Notes: a model not told the origin generated them from the sequence alone. DNA of 64,000 bases from Prorocentrum cordatum (GCA_963575745.1 CAUYUJ010021075.1:81140-145139), one strand, 5' to 3'; shown: positions 44,027-54,595, counted from the first letter of the stretch. Program-made: numbers and translations.

Positions 44027-44202
44027 AGTAGGAGATCGACTACAGATGTGATGTGCCCCATAACTGGTATGTTTCGCCGACTCCACAAAAAGTGCGTAGA
44101 ATGTTCTTAGATCTACAACTGCAGTGCACAGAGTTCTCATATATTCGACGTACAACAATTCTGGGGTAAATCAATTAACTCTGCAGTCGATATCCTACTC
44201 GA
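44027..44202. mobile_element. family J inverted-repeat element, copy 3
   Basis: AGTAGGAGATCGACTACAG faces CTGCAGTCGATATCCTACTCG, 175 bp apart. Confidence 0.8.
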
Positions 44203-44458
44203 ACATTTTGGGGGGGATCGGTTCAAGGGTAGACTCGACATCGCGTAAGGATGACACTTCGCCGGAGTGACCTTTGGTGCGGTCCCTCAGGGGTCCCCCG
44301 ATCGCCGATCGCGGTGCGATAGTAGCGTCTTGCGCGCTCGTGATCGGTCCCCCCCGCGGCGCCCCAAAAGCCGCGCGCCAAAGGTCACTCTTGCCAAGGG
44401 TCACACCTGCCGATAGACGAAATGTTGAGGTTCGAGGTTCGGGGCATTTGCACGGGCA

Positions 44459-44639
44459 GTGAGAAGGAGAAGGCCTTCTCAGAAGGTTCAGAAGTCCCCC
44501 GGCCTTCTGAGAAGTTTCCTGAGCCTTCCCCGCAGGCACGGAACAATTCACAGAAGGCGCGAGGGTGCTTCTGAGCAGTCCCGCCGCCTCCTGAGAAGGC
44601 CTTCTCTTTCTCGCTTCCCCCCCCTCGCTCGCCGCCGAG
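44459..44639. mobile_element. family E foldback element, copy 3
   Basis: GTGAGAAGGAGAAGGCCTTC on the left, GAAGGCCTTCTCTTTCTCGC and CTCGCTCGCCGCCGAG on the right. Confidence 0.85.
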
Positions 44640-45520
44640 TTTATTACACAAGAATTTCGTGGTAGGCCTCGTGGTGGCAACAGCAATGCAGTTGGTCCCT
44701 CCTGAATGGGGGCGCGCGCGCCGGGGCGCGCCGCCGCCAGCTGGGGGCTTCTCCTGGGTGGCAGTTGGGTCTCCACTGTCGTGGAAAAATCCAGACGGGC
44801 AGTGCTCGGGGCAAAGGGCCGAAGGGCCTCGGAGCAGGTTCGCTCGCCTTGCCGTTTGAACGCGGCAGCGGCGGCGACCACAAGGTTTGGCCGCGGCTGT
44901 CAAGCCCGAGAGGGCGGACAGCCGACCCGGCGTTGACCGGGCAGGCTGATGCAAGGGCACGGCCCCGTCTTCGGGGTTTCTGGATTGCTTCAAGAGGTGG
45001 GCCTGTCGATGCCTGGCGCTGTGTTCCGCAGACGGGCAGTTGCTCTCCGGGGTCGGCCTCATCGGGCCCCCGCGGGGCCCTGGGGCGCTGAAAAGACGAC
45101 TTGGGATGACAAGGCCGCGTGGCCTTGGCGACGCCAGCCCGCTCGCTGTTGCGCAGGGCTGCGGCATAGGATGGGGCTCCCAGGCGCTTCCCGAGCGCTC
45201 CCGGGCGCTGACCAGCGCTCCCGCTCCCAGGAGCTCCCCGGCGCTCCCCCGCGCTCCGAGGCGCCCCTTGGCGCTCCCCGGCGCTCCCAAGAGCACCCAA
45301 GCGCTTCGGGAAAGGGTCGGGACGTCCGGGGGCCCCGCAGGGGAAAGAGCAGGACCTCGGATCTCCGGGAGCGGGTCCTCATGGCGCCGCTGGCGTCTCC
45401 TCCCCGGGCTTTCCACGGGCCCCGCGGGAACCGCCAAAGGGGGGCTCCGGATGCGGAAGGCTCCTGCAGTCTAGGGCCCATACCTTTCAGCACCCGTGTC
45501 TTCCGTGGCAACCCCTGCTC
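44640..45520. other. intronic stretch; GCGCTCCC minisatellite at 45180-45310
   Basis: GCGCTCCCnGG words repeat at 45180-45310. No exon recognised; the long frames on both strands are G+C artefacts. Confidence 0.35.
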
Positions 45521-45522
45521 GT

Positions 45523-45785
45523 TGGATACTGGAGTTTTCCAGCCGCGGCCGACGAGCTCGGTCGCTACCGATGTTGCTTTAGATTTCGATATCGGTCGCG
45601 ACCAGTTTGCTTCAAAATCGGTCGCAACCAATCGGGCGCGAGCGATCGGTCGCGATCGGTGGCGGTTAGTCGCGACCGATTCTGGGATCGGTCGCGGTCG
45701 GTCGCGACCGATTTGGAGTGCCGATCGACCGCTGCCGATCGCGACCGAAAGAATATCGGTATCCAGTGATGATCAGGGACTGGGG
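45523..45785. mobile_element. family L foldback element, copy 2
   Basis: TTGGATACTGGAGTTTTCCAG on the left is answered by ATCGGTATCCAGTGATGATC on the right. The interior is full of GGTCGCGACCGAT palindromes. Confidence 0.85.
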
Positions 45786-46261
45786 CACCCTGGCGGCCCC
45801 GGAATGTTTTTCAAAACGCACCACTAGACGGGTCCGGGGGTCGATTGTTGACCCAGGAGAGATGAAGGGTTTGGTTCGAGAAGACGACCACCACACCCGC
45901 GACTTCGTGGCTGAGGTTCCCTCTGAGAGCTCGGCGCCGCAATTTTCCGACGCTGGAAGCGCGATCTCGCATGCTGCGGTCTGGGGGGTGCATCACTGGT
46001 GTCGCAGATGGAAGTGCCGCAGATGGACTGGGTCGAGGACGCCCGCTGTGATTTCTCACGACGTGGCAATTTTCTTCAGGAGGTTGTTTTGTTGTAGACT
46101 CCGGCAAGTTCACTTGCATGTCCCCCCCATCCCCGCCGCCTTCTCACGCAGCGCTGGGCCGAACACGCGTGCAACGGAGTCCCGACTTGCGTGGGTCCAG
46201 ACGTCGTTTCAGGCCTCGCCATGTCCCACCCCGTCTATGCAAGTAAGCTTGCCCGAATACA
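45786..46261. other. intronic stretch without recognised gene
   Basis: Nothing recognised. Confidence 0.3.
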
Positions 46262-46433
46262 CAGTGGAGGCCCATGCCAAGAAACACCCTCCAGGCTGCC
46301 CTGGGTTTCTTGGGTTTCGATAGTTTTGCTATGGAGAGCGTGACGACGTTTCCCACATCAGAAATCAATGGACGTCCTAGGGTCTCAGAGTTGGGTGTCT
46401 TGTGGAAGGTTCCTTGTGGACTAGCCTCCGCTG
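46262..46433. mobile_element. family B MITE, copy 4
   Basis: CAGTGGAGGCCCATGCCAAG to TAGCCTCCGCTG. A small internal deletion follows AAACACCCT. Confidence 0.85.
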
Positions 46434-46689
46434 CAAGCTTGTCCTAACACATCTATATACATATATAGATATGTATATACATCGATGCATATATACATAC
46501 TCATACATACACTTACTTCTACACATAGAAGAAAAAGGGATGCCTCTCGCGATGTCCCACGACGCTGTCACTTCCTCTTGGGCCACCCGTGGGGGCGCGA
46601 AGACCATCGCACTCCGCGCGTCGCTGCCTGGGCTGGGGCCGCTGTCCTTCCCCCGGGTGGCGGCGCGGGGGTCGCAGGTGTTCGCCCAA

Positions 46690-46863
46690 TCTCAGGAGGG
46701 AAAGATCTACACAGACACAAGTAATCGTCGATCCCCCAGAAAGCATGGGAACATGTGGGAAGTGAGGGGAAGACGAACATCCAAAAACTATGGAGAAATA
46801 TGGGGAATGCTTTTATTTGTGTGTATTTATGTGTGTGTGTGTGTCCCAGGGCCCCTTTACAAT
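46690..46863. mobile_element. family H repeat, copy 3
   Basis: From GGAAAGATCTACACAGACAC to TGTGTCCCAGGGCCCC. Near full length. Confidence 0.8.
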
Positions 46864-46967
46864 CTTGGGTCGCGGTGCGCGAAGTCAGTTGACCCTTCTT
46901 TCTCGGCGTCGTCGGATCTCGGGGGGAGGGGGGGAGCTGGGTCTCTTCGGAAGGTCGTCTTAACATT

Positions 46968-47170
46968 CGGCGGCGAGCGAGGGAGGAGGGAATGAGAAGG
47001 AGAAGGCCTTTTTCAGAAGGCTCGGAAGGCCCCCAGCCTTCTGAGAAGTTGTCTGAGCTTTCCCCGGAGACACAGAAAACTTCTCAGAAAGGCCGGGGGG
47101 CTTCTGAGGAGTCCCGCTGCCTTCTGAGAAGGTTTTCTCCTTCTCATGTTCCCCCCCTCGCTCGCCGCCA
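46968..47170. mobile_element. family E foldback element, copy 4 (best preserved)
   Basis: CGGCGGCGAGCGAGGGAGG mirrors CCCCTCGCTCGCCGCCAAA. Inner arms GAGAAGGAGAAGGCC and GGTTTTCTCCTTCTC surround CCTTCTGAGAAGTTG units. Confidence 0.88.
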
Positions 47171-47438
47171 AAACTACATATTACACCTGTTTGCACCTTT
47201 ATAGAGGCTACAAAATGTGGTTAAAAGGCGAGTACATGTGACTAATGGCCGCTAATGATACACTAAAGGCCCCTAAAGGGCCACTAAAGGCTACACGCCC
47301 GAGGCGGTCTATGTTGGAATGCTCTCCCAAAAAGACTCACGTAAGGGAGGAAGTGGCGCATTTCTGCATCCTGGATGCCATCTTCGCCGTCAGCCAGCCG
47401 CGGCTCGACGGATTGGCTTGGCCGGCCCGTCCCGTGAG
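47171..47438. other. intronic stretch
   Basis: CTAAAGGCCnCTAAAGGG words at 47255-47290. Otherwise nothing recognised. Confidence 0.3.
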
Positions 47439-47506
47439 GAGTCTGGCGGCCGCGCCGCCCGGCGCGCGGTTCGCGGTCTTTGGGCCGGTGTCCGCCTTTG
47501 TTGGGG
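47439..47506 (+). pseudogene. orphan mitochondrial-carrier-like exon
   Basis: After CCGTGAG the frame reads SLAAAPPGARFAVFGPVSAF, the kind of segment that ends the second helix of a carrier repeat (APxGxxFAxFG). Its phase (first base completing AG to Arg) equals that of exon B. It is followed by GTTGGG and then GC. It lies between exons D and E, where the S-adenosylmethionine carrier has no place for it. I take it as a displaced or alternative exon, or chance in G+C-rich DNA. Confidence 0.35.
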
Positions 47507-47555
47507 CATGTGCGACGCAGTCAGTAAGGACTGCGATATCGCGTGGGAGTGGCTG

Positions 47556-47731
47556 CAGCGGGACCCCATGCCAAGAAGCACTCTGCTCGCCTCCAGGGTG
47601 CCCTGGGTCTCTTGGGTTTCGACGGTCTTGCGATGGAGAGCGTGACGTTCCCACACCAAAATTCAGTGGACGCCCTGGGGTCTCAGGGTTGGGTTTCTTG
47701 TGGAAGGTTCCTTGCGGTCGGGCTGCTACTG
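47556..47731. mobile_element. family B MITE, copy 5
   Basis: CAGCGGGACCCCATGCCAAG to CGGGCTGCTACTG. Both ends carry several changes. Confidence 0.8.
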
Positions 47732-48040
47732 TCTGTGCTTGTGCGCTGCTTGTGCTCCGCATTCTGCTTGCTTGCTTGCGAGGCTCCTTGTCACCACGGC
47801 CGGGGTCCCCTCAGCAGACCTTCGTCAAGACGCGCCTCTGGAGGGCTCCGCGACCAGGGGTTTCCGAGGGGGAGGAAGAGGGGGCGCCGGGTCGGGCAGG
47901 GGTCTTGGAGAAGGATCTCTGGAGCTTGTTGATTCCACTGTCGCGTTCCCAGGACGCTTCCGAGGCCCCCCGACCGTCCAAGGACAATTCTGGTTATGTT
48001 GCTCCCATCGTACTTGAGGACCACGTTCAAGAAATGATTG

Positions 48041-48138
48041 CGAGCACCCAGAAAAGTACCGAACAGTGTCGAACGAGTGTCGCCTCTCAGGGTCCGAGAC
48101 GTGAGAACCCTCCAGCTTCGGTACTTTCTTGGTGCTCG
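48041..48138. mobile_element. short inverted-repeat element, 98 bp
   Basis: CGAGCACCCAGAAAAGTACC faces GGTACTTTCTTGGTGCTCG. The stem is about 22 bp with two mismatches. No second copy was seen. Confidence 0.75.
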
Positions 48139-48704
48139 AAATTCGAAACGCTTCGCGTATCCCCACGAGTTTGCCTCCCCCCTATCCGGTTGCCGGTCGG
48201 TACTCCACCTGCGGGTCCGGCCTGGTTTCCACCTGCCCCGTTGTGGCCGCCCTCTTCTGCTGGCACACGCTCAGCGGCTTTTGCCTGGGTCTGCGTGCCT
48301 TCGGCAGGGCTACGGTTCGGCCCCACCTGCGGGTTGGCCTGTGCTCGTTGGTTGCCCAATTGTGGCCGCCTCTCTTTCTAATTTGTTTGCAGGTGCACTC
48401 TGCGCGGTCTCGCGCCAATTATCTGTCGCTGTGCCCCAGCCTCGGTCGTACCGCCCTCTGGACTTCTCCTTGCGGGCCGCGAATCAAAAAAGTATCCCCA
48501 CGAGTGCTCGCTTCGCTTGACTTTCTTTTCTTGCTGCCTAGTCGCGGCCCGACTGGTGTTCGGACGGCGTTCGACCCGCCTCGTGAGCCTGTTGACCAAA
48601 CGTATCCCCACCAGCCCATCCAGAAACGATGTGCAGGCGAGTCGAGGTGATCAGGGAAGTGCGGTAGCAAAGCGGGGGACGGCCGAACCGCGCAAAGGAG
48701 TGAG
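48139..48704. other. intronic stretch with an internal duplication
   Basis: About 130 bp is loosely repeated (CCACCTGCGGGTnnGGCCTG and TTGTGGCCGCC near 48200 and again near 48325). GTATCCCCACGAG occurs at 48155 and 48492, and in altered form at 48600. Confidence 0.4.
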
Positions 48705-48870
48705 GAGGAGAAGGAGGAGGTGGATGGATGGATGGATGAGGGAGTGGGAAGAAGGAGGATGAGTAGGATGAGGAGAGGCGGAGGAGGAGGAGGAGGAGGA
48801 GGAGGAGGAAGAGAAGGAGTGGGTGGAGGAAGGAATAACAGGTGGAGGAGGAGGAGGGCAAGCACAAGGG
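48705..48870. repeat. GGA purine tract with GGAT units
   Basis: (GATG)n at 48720-48740 and (GGA)n at 48775-48860. Confidence 0.9.
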
Positions 48871-48889
48871 ACAGATGTCTCTTGGATGC

Positions 48890-49135
48890 CTCTCGGAGCC
48901 TCTTGGGGTATCTCTTGGGCGATTATTGGTGGCCTCTTGGGACGTCTTGGGGGTCTGTTCGCGATCCTGGGGGGCTCTTCGGGGTTTTGGGTGTTTCCGG
49001 GGAGCCTCTTGGGGCCGCTTGGGATCCTTTGGGGGGCCTCTTGGGGGTTTCTTGGGGCCATCTCGGGGCCATCTTGGGACCTATTGGGGCCTTTTGGGCG
49101 TTTCTTGGGGCCATCTTGGAGGAGATCGGTCAAAC
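48890..49135. repeat. S4-type CTTGGGGCC short-unit repeat
   Basis: TCTTGGGGCCATCTTGGG-like units as in 32694-33869. Confidence 0.75.
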
Positions 49136-49295
49136 AACAGGGGTGGGGTCACAATTCGCGTCCCCCCCCCAAGAGGCCAACATGGGGCCCAAACCCTAGT
49201 AAAACCAATGAGTTTGGTTTCCTCGCCGATGCCGTTTTGGACGCCCTGGCACCTCGCGACCCCCCCCCCCCTCCAGGTCCAGGGGAGGGTCAAAT

Positions 49296-50035
49296 TACCC
49301 CCTCCCCGCCCGCAAGCCGTTTAACTCACTCCCACCCGCCCTCCCAACACATACGTAACACCCGCCGCCGCCGCCGCAGCCGCCGCCGCCGCCGCCGCCG
49401 CCAAGTGTACTCTGTATTGTTTTTTGACAGGGATGGTGGGGGGGGCGCATCGGGCTGGCTGCGCATATTCCGAATTTGGAGGCAGAGTGTGTTTTGCATT
49501 GTTTGTTTACCAGGGATGGCGGGGGGGTGTCGGCATGGATTCGGGTTGGCCCCCAGTGGCTGGGGGAAAGGGGTGTTTATTAATAGGGAACAGTGATCAA
49601 GACCCCCCCCCGCCCGCAAGCCGTCTCGCTCACCCCCACCCGCCCTCCCAACACATACGTAGCACCCGAGCCTGGCCCGAACCTCAGCATATTCAGCAGT
49701 CGTCTTTGGATGGACAGCTACTGGGGGCCAATCTGCCGCCACCGCCGCCGCCGCAGCCACCCCCGCCGCCGCCCCCGCCGCAGCCGCCGCCGCCGCCGCC
49801 GCAGCCGCCGCAGCCGCCGCCACCGCCGCCGCAGCCGCCGCAGCCGCCGTCGCCGCCAAGTGTATTACTTTGTATTGTTTTTTGACAGGGATGGTGCGGG
49901 GGGGGGGGGGGCGCATCGGGTTGGCTGCGCATGTTCCGAATTTGGAGGCATAATGTGTTTTGTAGTGTTTTTTACACGGGATGGTGGGGGGGGGTCGTCA
50001 TGGTCCCTGGTGTTCACTAATAGGGAACAGTGGTA
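49296..50035. repeat. tandem duplication carrying a CCG/CAG-CCG VNTR
   Basis: Two copies (from 49296 and from 49602) share CGCCCGCAAGCCGT, CCCAACACATACGTA, a CCG tract, TGTATTGTTTTTTGACAGGG and GTTCCGAATTTGGAGGCA-type text. The CCG tract is about 55 bp in the first and about 120 bp in the second. Confidence 0.88.
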
Positions 50036-51144
50036 AACCCCTCCCCGAAGGGGAAGAAGGAGGGTTGGAAGAGGAAACGCCTTAAACCACCGACGCCCAG
50101 ATGGCTGGTGGGACTCTTTCTGATGATCGAGGCTAAAGTGGGTTGGAACATCATGAAACTCGGGATGAAACATTAGTGAAATTGTCTTGAGATCGATGGG
50201 AGCCCACGCCATCAAACAAATGCGATGTCGGAGGAGGGGTCCATCCTCTCTCGTCCATGCCTCTGCCCTACCTCCCTGGCCTCCTCCCTTCCTCTTCCTT
50301 CCCTGCTCTCCTTTCCTCTGCTCCGGGGTCCAGGGCCCGTTTCCACCAGGACCCCTTTTTTCCCTCGAAGCAAAAGACCCCCCCCCCATTCGCGGCACTA
50401 GCTACAGAATCTGGGTATGTTCTACTCCCCTCTCTCCCCTGATCTTGTCCCAGCACTCTCCTGCCTCTCCTGCGTCTTGGTGTTTGCACCAGATTTCACG
50501 AATTTGGTGTTTCCTGCCAGCTTTGTTCCATTCGGAGCGTTCCAGATCCTGCAGAGATCATGCTCCCGCTGTAGCAGTGGCCACGCTGTTCCGCAGCGGT
50601 GATTTGGCGCCACCGTTCTCGTCGTTCAGAATGGTGGTCTCGCTCCAGCGGGGACCACACGTCTGGATCCGATCCCTTTCTCTCGCCGGTTCCACCCCCT
50701 CGTGTCCCCTGCTCCGCCGCCGTTGCTGATCCTCCTGCTCCTCCTTCTCCTCATACTCCTCCTGCTCCTGCTGCAGCTGCTCTTGATCCTCCTCCTCTTC
50801 CTTCCTCATCCTCCTTCTCTTCCTCATGCTCATCCTCCTGCGCATCCGCCACCACCTCCAATGCACACGCAGCCCTACATTTCCTGACTGCGCTCTGGGT
50901 GCGAGGGGGCGCGCTCTTGGACGCCCATGGGGTTGACCAGAGGCTTCCGTCAGCTGCGTTCCAACGGGGCTCGGGTACAGAACAAGGCACGACGTCGGAT
51001 GTCTGGGCACGCGCCCTGGATCTACGGAGCTTCGTTCGACTCCGATGCGGAGGCCCTCGCACAAGAGGGGCCGACGCAGGAGGTCGCGGCACTCGGTGCA
51101 GCTCTCGCGTCCGTGAGCTGTTGCCCAGCCCCCCCCCCCCCCAG
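50036..51144. other. intronic stretch with CTC-rich interior
   Basis: Pyrimidine-rich at 50240-50370 and 50725-50830. No exon recognised until the poly-C acceptor of exon E. Confidence 0.35.
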
Positions 51145-51183
51145 GAGCTGAAGCGGCTGCACCCCTGGCGCGAGGACGGCGGC
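51145..51183 (+). CDS. mitochondrial carrier micro-exon E (repeat 2-3 linker)
   Basis: Directly after a C-run ending CCCAG. It reads ELKRLHPWREDGG, matching the E-x-LKxLWxWRxD linker after helix 4 in S-adenosylmethionine carriers. Starts in phase 0, as required by exon D. GGC followed by GT at 51184 closes it in phase 0, as required by exon F. At 39 bp it is the shortest exon. The 15-base C-run before the acceptor is a strong polypyrimidine tract. Confidence 0.72.
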
Positions 51184-51314
51184 GTGGGGAGGCGCCTCGG
51201 GGGGGGGGGCCGCCGACGGCGGCGGTCGCCGCCGTGACCAGGGCCCTCGAGGCCCTGCGGACGAGGGCTCAGTCGTCGGCGCTGGTCGCCTCCAGAGGGC
51301 GCGTGGCGGCCTGA

Positions 51315-51360
51315 CTCGGCGGCGAGCGAGGGGTGGAAGTGAGAAGGAGAAGGCCTTCCC
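51315..51360. mobile_element. family E element, left-end fragment
   Basis: TCGGCGGCGAGCGAGGGGTG and GAGAAGGAGAAGGCCTTCCC only. The rest is lost. Confidence 0.75.
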
Positions 51361-51577
51361 ATTCCCCTTTCCCTCCCTCTCTTTCCCCGTCACTCTCCCC
51401 CCCCCTCTCCTCTCCTGCCCCCCCCGTCCCAGGCACGCACGTGCGCGCAGTGTCCTGGCATCATTTGTGTACTTTGAAGAACTGGCCATGTGCGATTTGT
51501 CTTCGTATTATTGTTATGATTATTATTGTTTTTCTTCTTCTTCTTCTTCTTCTTCTTATTCCTCTCCCTCTTCTTCA

Positions 51578-51640
51578 GTAGCGAGCGATCTCGTCGGTCG
51601 CGACTGGACAAATCTGGCATCCACTGGTCAGAGCTCTGGA
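51578..51640. mobile_element. family L fragment
   Basis: GCGATCTCGTCGGTCGCGAC followed by CATCCACTGGTCAGA resembles the border of 45523-45785 with most of the middle missing. Confidence 0.5.
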
Positions 51641-51792
51641 GGCCCTACAGGGCTCCCGGGCCTCGTGCCGGAGCGCTCCGGGAGGCCGCCTGGTCCACTG
51701 GAGCCCACGCCAGCACCTCGGGCCAAGGACGCCTTTGGCCACCCCTCGGCGCTGGGGCTGTTTACAGACCTTCTGGGCCTCCGAGCTTCACC

Positions 51793-51999
51793 TCGTCGGC
51801 GAGCGATGGGGGGGAAGTGAAAAGGAGAAGGCCATCTCAGAAGGCGGCTGGACTTCTCAGAAGCACCCTCGATTCTTCTGAGAGGTTTGCTGTGTTGCCG
51901 GGGAAGGGTTTTAAGAATTTCTTAGAAGGCCGGGGGGGCTTCCGAACTTTCTGATAAGGCCCGCCCCCCTCATTTTTCCCCTCTGGGCTCGCCGCCGAA
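51793..51999. mobile_element. family E foldback element, copy 5
   Basis: CGTCGGCGAGCGATGGGGG and GGCTCGCCGCCGAA border the arms GAAAAGGAGAAGGCC and AAGGCCCGCCCCCC. Confidence 0.82.
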
Positions 52000-52213
52000 T
52001 GGCCCGACCACTTGTCTACCATGTGGTATCGCCCAACCGATGCCCATCCCCACTGGGCCACGGCATCTCAGCCCCACCATCCCACCCCACAGTTGGGGTT
52101 GGGCCACGCGACGCCCGAAGAGAGCAGCGTATATCCCCAGTTACGGGGGCAATTCGGCCAGTGTGGCGCCAAGGCCACGCAAGCGGGATGGAGATCGGTC
52201 AAACGATGCTCAA

Positions 52214-52562
52214 CTATGTGTGTGTTTATGTGTTTGTTTGTGTGTGTGGTTATGTGTGTGTTTATGTGTGTGTTTATGTGTGTGTGTGTGTGTGTGTTTG
52301 TGTGTTTATGTGTGTGTTTATGTGTGTGTTTATGTGTGTGTTTATGTGTGTGTTTGTGTGTGTATGTGTGTGTGTTTATGCGTGTGCTTATGTGTGTGTT
52401 TATGTGTGTATATGTTTGTGCGTGTGTTTATGTGTGTGTGTGTTTATGTGTGTGTGTTTGTGTGTGTTTATGTGTGTGTGTGTGTTTGTGTGTGTTTATG
52501 TGTGTGTGTGTTTGTGTGTATGTTTGTGTGTGTTTATGTGTGTGTGTGTGTGTTTGTGCGTC
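52214..52562. repeat. TG/TGTTTATG microsatellite
   Basis: About 350 bp of (TG)n with regular TTTATG interruptions. The Cys/Val frames are artefacts. Confidence 0.95.
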
Positions 52563-52715
52563 GGCACCCCAGGGGCGACGCGCGGTCCGAAATCTTACAC
52601 TGCATGCTCGGTGGTGAGCGTTTTCTGGGTATGTACCGCCTGGGTAGCGATTCACTGGAAGATGGTTGTACGACGTTATCGTCTCGGACGTGCGCTTCCA
52701 AAGGGGGCGCGTATT
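52561..52715. mobile_element. family P inverted-repeat element, copy 3
   Basis: CGGCACCCCAGGGGCGACGC faces GCTTCCAAAGGGGGCGC. The interior GGTGAGCGTTTTCTGGGTAT matches 34993. Confidence 0.75.
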
Positions 52716-53132
52716 ACAACCACCCCCTGGATGAAAAAAATGTGATCGGCTCTTCACGTGGGAACCACACCGTGGATCGTCGGTCCTCGATCGCGGACCG
52801 ACAAGTGCCGATGCGGAAGTCTCAAACGACATCGTGCTTTTTTCTGCGGCATGGCATAGGACCAGATGCATGGCCCTGTGCGACTCGCACACTGAATAGG
52901 AATTATTTGGCGGCGCGACTTGGGGCCCTGAACTTGGATGGCAGGACGTGCCCACCGAAGTCGCCACGTCCCGGCGGCGTGGAGAGCGACCGCAGCTGTC
53001 GTGAGCAAGTCCCAGGCGACTTCGTTTCGCCTCGCCAGATGTGAGTACAACTCCGGTCGTCTTGGACGGCAGGAGTGTTTCTTTTGTGTTGGAGTCGCAG
53101 CCAGAGTGCAGTCTCCCCACCCAGGCCCCCCT
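52716..53132. other. intronic stretch without recognised gene
   Basis: Nothing recognised. Confidence 0.3.
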
Positions 53133-53318
53133 TGGCATTCGCAGCTGTTCACCACCCACCAAGGCACCCCAACCCAACCCGAAGGCCCAAGTTTGCCCTC
53201 CACTCCCAGTGGGGGACGGGCGTCGAGGAGCGTTGAGAAGACACGTGTGGAACCCGTACCCCCCCCAAACCCGAGATTTGAGTCTTCCGGTTGGGTTGGG
53301 GTGGTTTGGTAGGTAGCC
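53133..53318. mobile_element. family Q inverted-repeat element, copy 1
   Basis: CACCACCCACCAAGGCACCC faces GGGTGGTTTGGTAGGTAG-like text at its right end, as in 56758-56935. Its right border served as target for family A copy 6. Confidence 0.75.
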
Positions 53319-53478
53319 TTAAGTCGGGCCTGTCCCTCTACAGGGGGAATTTTCAAAAATAGTGAAAAAATGATCTGGGGACTATTTTTTGAGTTTTTTG
53401 GTGCATCTTGTTGGCATTTTTGGAGTACGTTTTATTCTTCATCCAAAATCCCCCTGTAGGGGGACAGGCCCGACCGAA
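53319..53478. mobile_element. family A MITE, copy 6 with 8-bp target duplication
   Basis: TTAAGTCGGGCCTGTCCCTC to GGGGACAGGCCCGACCGAA. AGGTAGCC is duplicated at 53311-53318 and 53479-53486. Confidence 0.92.
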
Positions 53479-53716
53479 AGGTAGCCAGCTGTGAAGGAGG
53501 AGAAGAAGCTGCCCCAGACACCCACACGTCGGCTCCAGATCCAACCTTGCACCAGAGGCCCCGCGGCCCGACGGGAGGGAAGCCGTGCCTTCCGCTGCCT
53601 CTCGCGTCAACACTTTGCGTCAGCACTTTTTGATCCACGGGGGTGTACGCCCGTCTGCGTCCCATCACTCGGAGGCGTTTTGGTGGCCGTCGTTCGGTAG
53701 CACATCGTGCGCGCGC

Positions 53717-53858
53717 TGGCGTCGATGAGCATCCCCGTTGCGTCGACGAGCGCCGATGACTGTCGGATAGCGTCGATTCGCACGTGCCCGCACGATGGCA
53801 TGGGAGGCCGATCCGCAAGAGACCGCAAGATGGCACGGGAGACCCCCGTGACCTGCCA
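53717..53858. mobile_element. family G element, copy 3 (left end lost)
   Basis: GGATAGCGTCGATTCGCACG, then GATGGCACGGGAGACCCCCG and TGACCTGCCA, matching the right half of copy 1. Confidence 0.65.
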
Positions 53859-54011
53859 CAGAGTTGTTGGCGGCGCCGCCGCCGCCGCTGCGTGTCCCCG
53901 CCGCAGTTTGCCGAGGCCTTGGGAAGCCAGCCAGGAGCAACGTTGGGGGGGGGGTAAGGCTGACAGGGGAATGCCAAGGCGCCCGACGATCATCAGCAAA
54001 AAACGCCTGAC

Positions 54012-54206
54012 TTGGTGACCCGAGACGTAATCAGTGTGCCCGAGACTGTTGGGGACGTTGGAAGTCGTATGGGTGTCGATCTAAACATTTCGGTCACGTT
54101 CTGGCGCGGCCAGAAAATTCGGGAGCCAGTTTGGGTTCACACTCGGGCAGATGTTCGTGCACTGCGTCGGTTACTACACTCTCCTGATAGAGACGAGGCT
54201 GCGTGA
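54012..54206 (+). other. unrecognised open frame, 64 aa
   Basis: MVTRDVISVPETVGDVG to LLHSPDRDEAA. Composition is balanced and protein-like, unlike most frames here. No motif recognised. It could be a lost exon or a chance ORF inside the intron between exons E and F. Confidence 0.2.
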
Positions 54207-54282
54207 GAAATGCATCGACCCCCAATCGTCCATTCGTCGCCGATAGGGACCTGATAGCCCCCCCCCGCCCAGCAACGTGCGG

Positions 54283-54335
54283 ATTCGGTATTGGAGGCCT
54301 ATCGCCGATCTATCGGCGATGTATCGCCGACTCCC
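54283..54335. mobile_element. family F fragment
   Basis: GGAGGCCTATCGCCGATCTA and TCGGCGATGTATCGCCGA recall the family F arms. Confidence 0.5.
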
Positions 54336-54432
54336 CAGCTTGATGTTTCCCCCCCACCCTGAGCCAGCCCTCTCCTGACGTTGACCCTCAGGCCAGACCG
54401 TATAAAATTTGTGTATTTCTTGGAGACGTATC

Positions 54433-54595
54433 TAAGGAGGGAAAGAAACACAGACACAATGAATCGTCGATTCCCCAGAGAATATGGGAAAATCTGAAAA
54501 GTGGGGGGAAGACAAAAACCCAGAAAAATATTGGAAAGTATGGGGAATCCTGTTATTTGTATGTATTTATTTGTGTGTCCCAGGGCCTCTTCACT
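54433..54595. mobile_element. family H repeat, copy 4 (best preserved)
   Basis: GGAGGGAAAGAAACACAGAC to TTTGTGTGTCCCAGGGCCTC. AATCGTCGATTCCCCAGAG and AGTATGGGGAATCCTG lie in between. Confidence 0.82.

Noticed and set aside
47815-47845. QQTFVKTRLWR resembling a carrier KTRLQ motif
   Set aside because: The text belongs to family T fragments (CGTCGCCACnGCnGG...), which recur in unrelated places.
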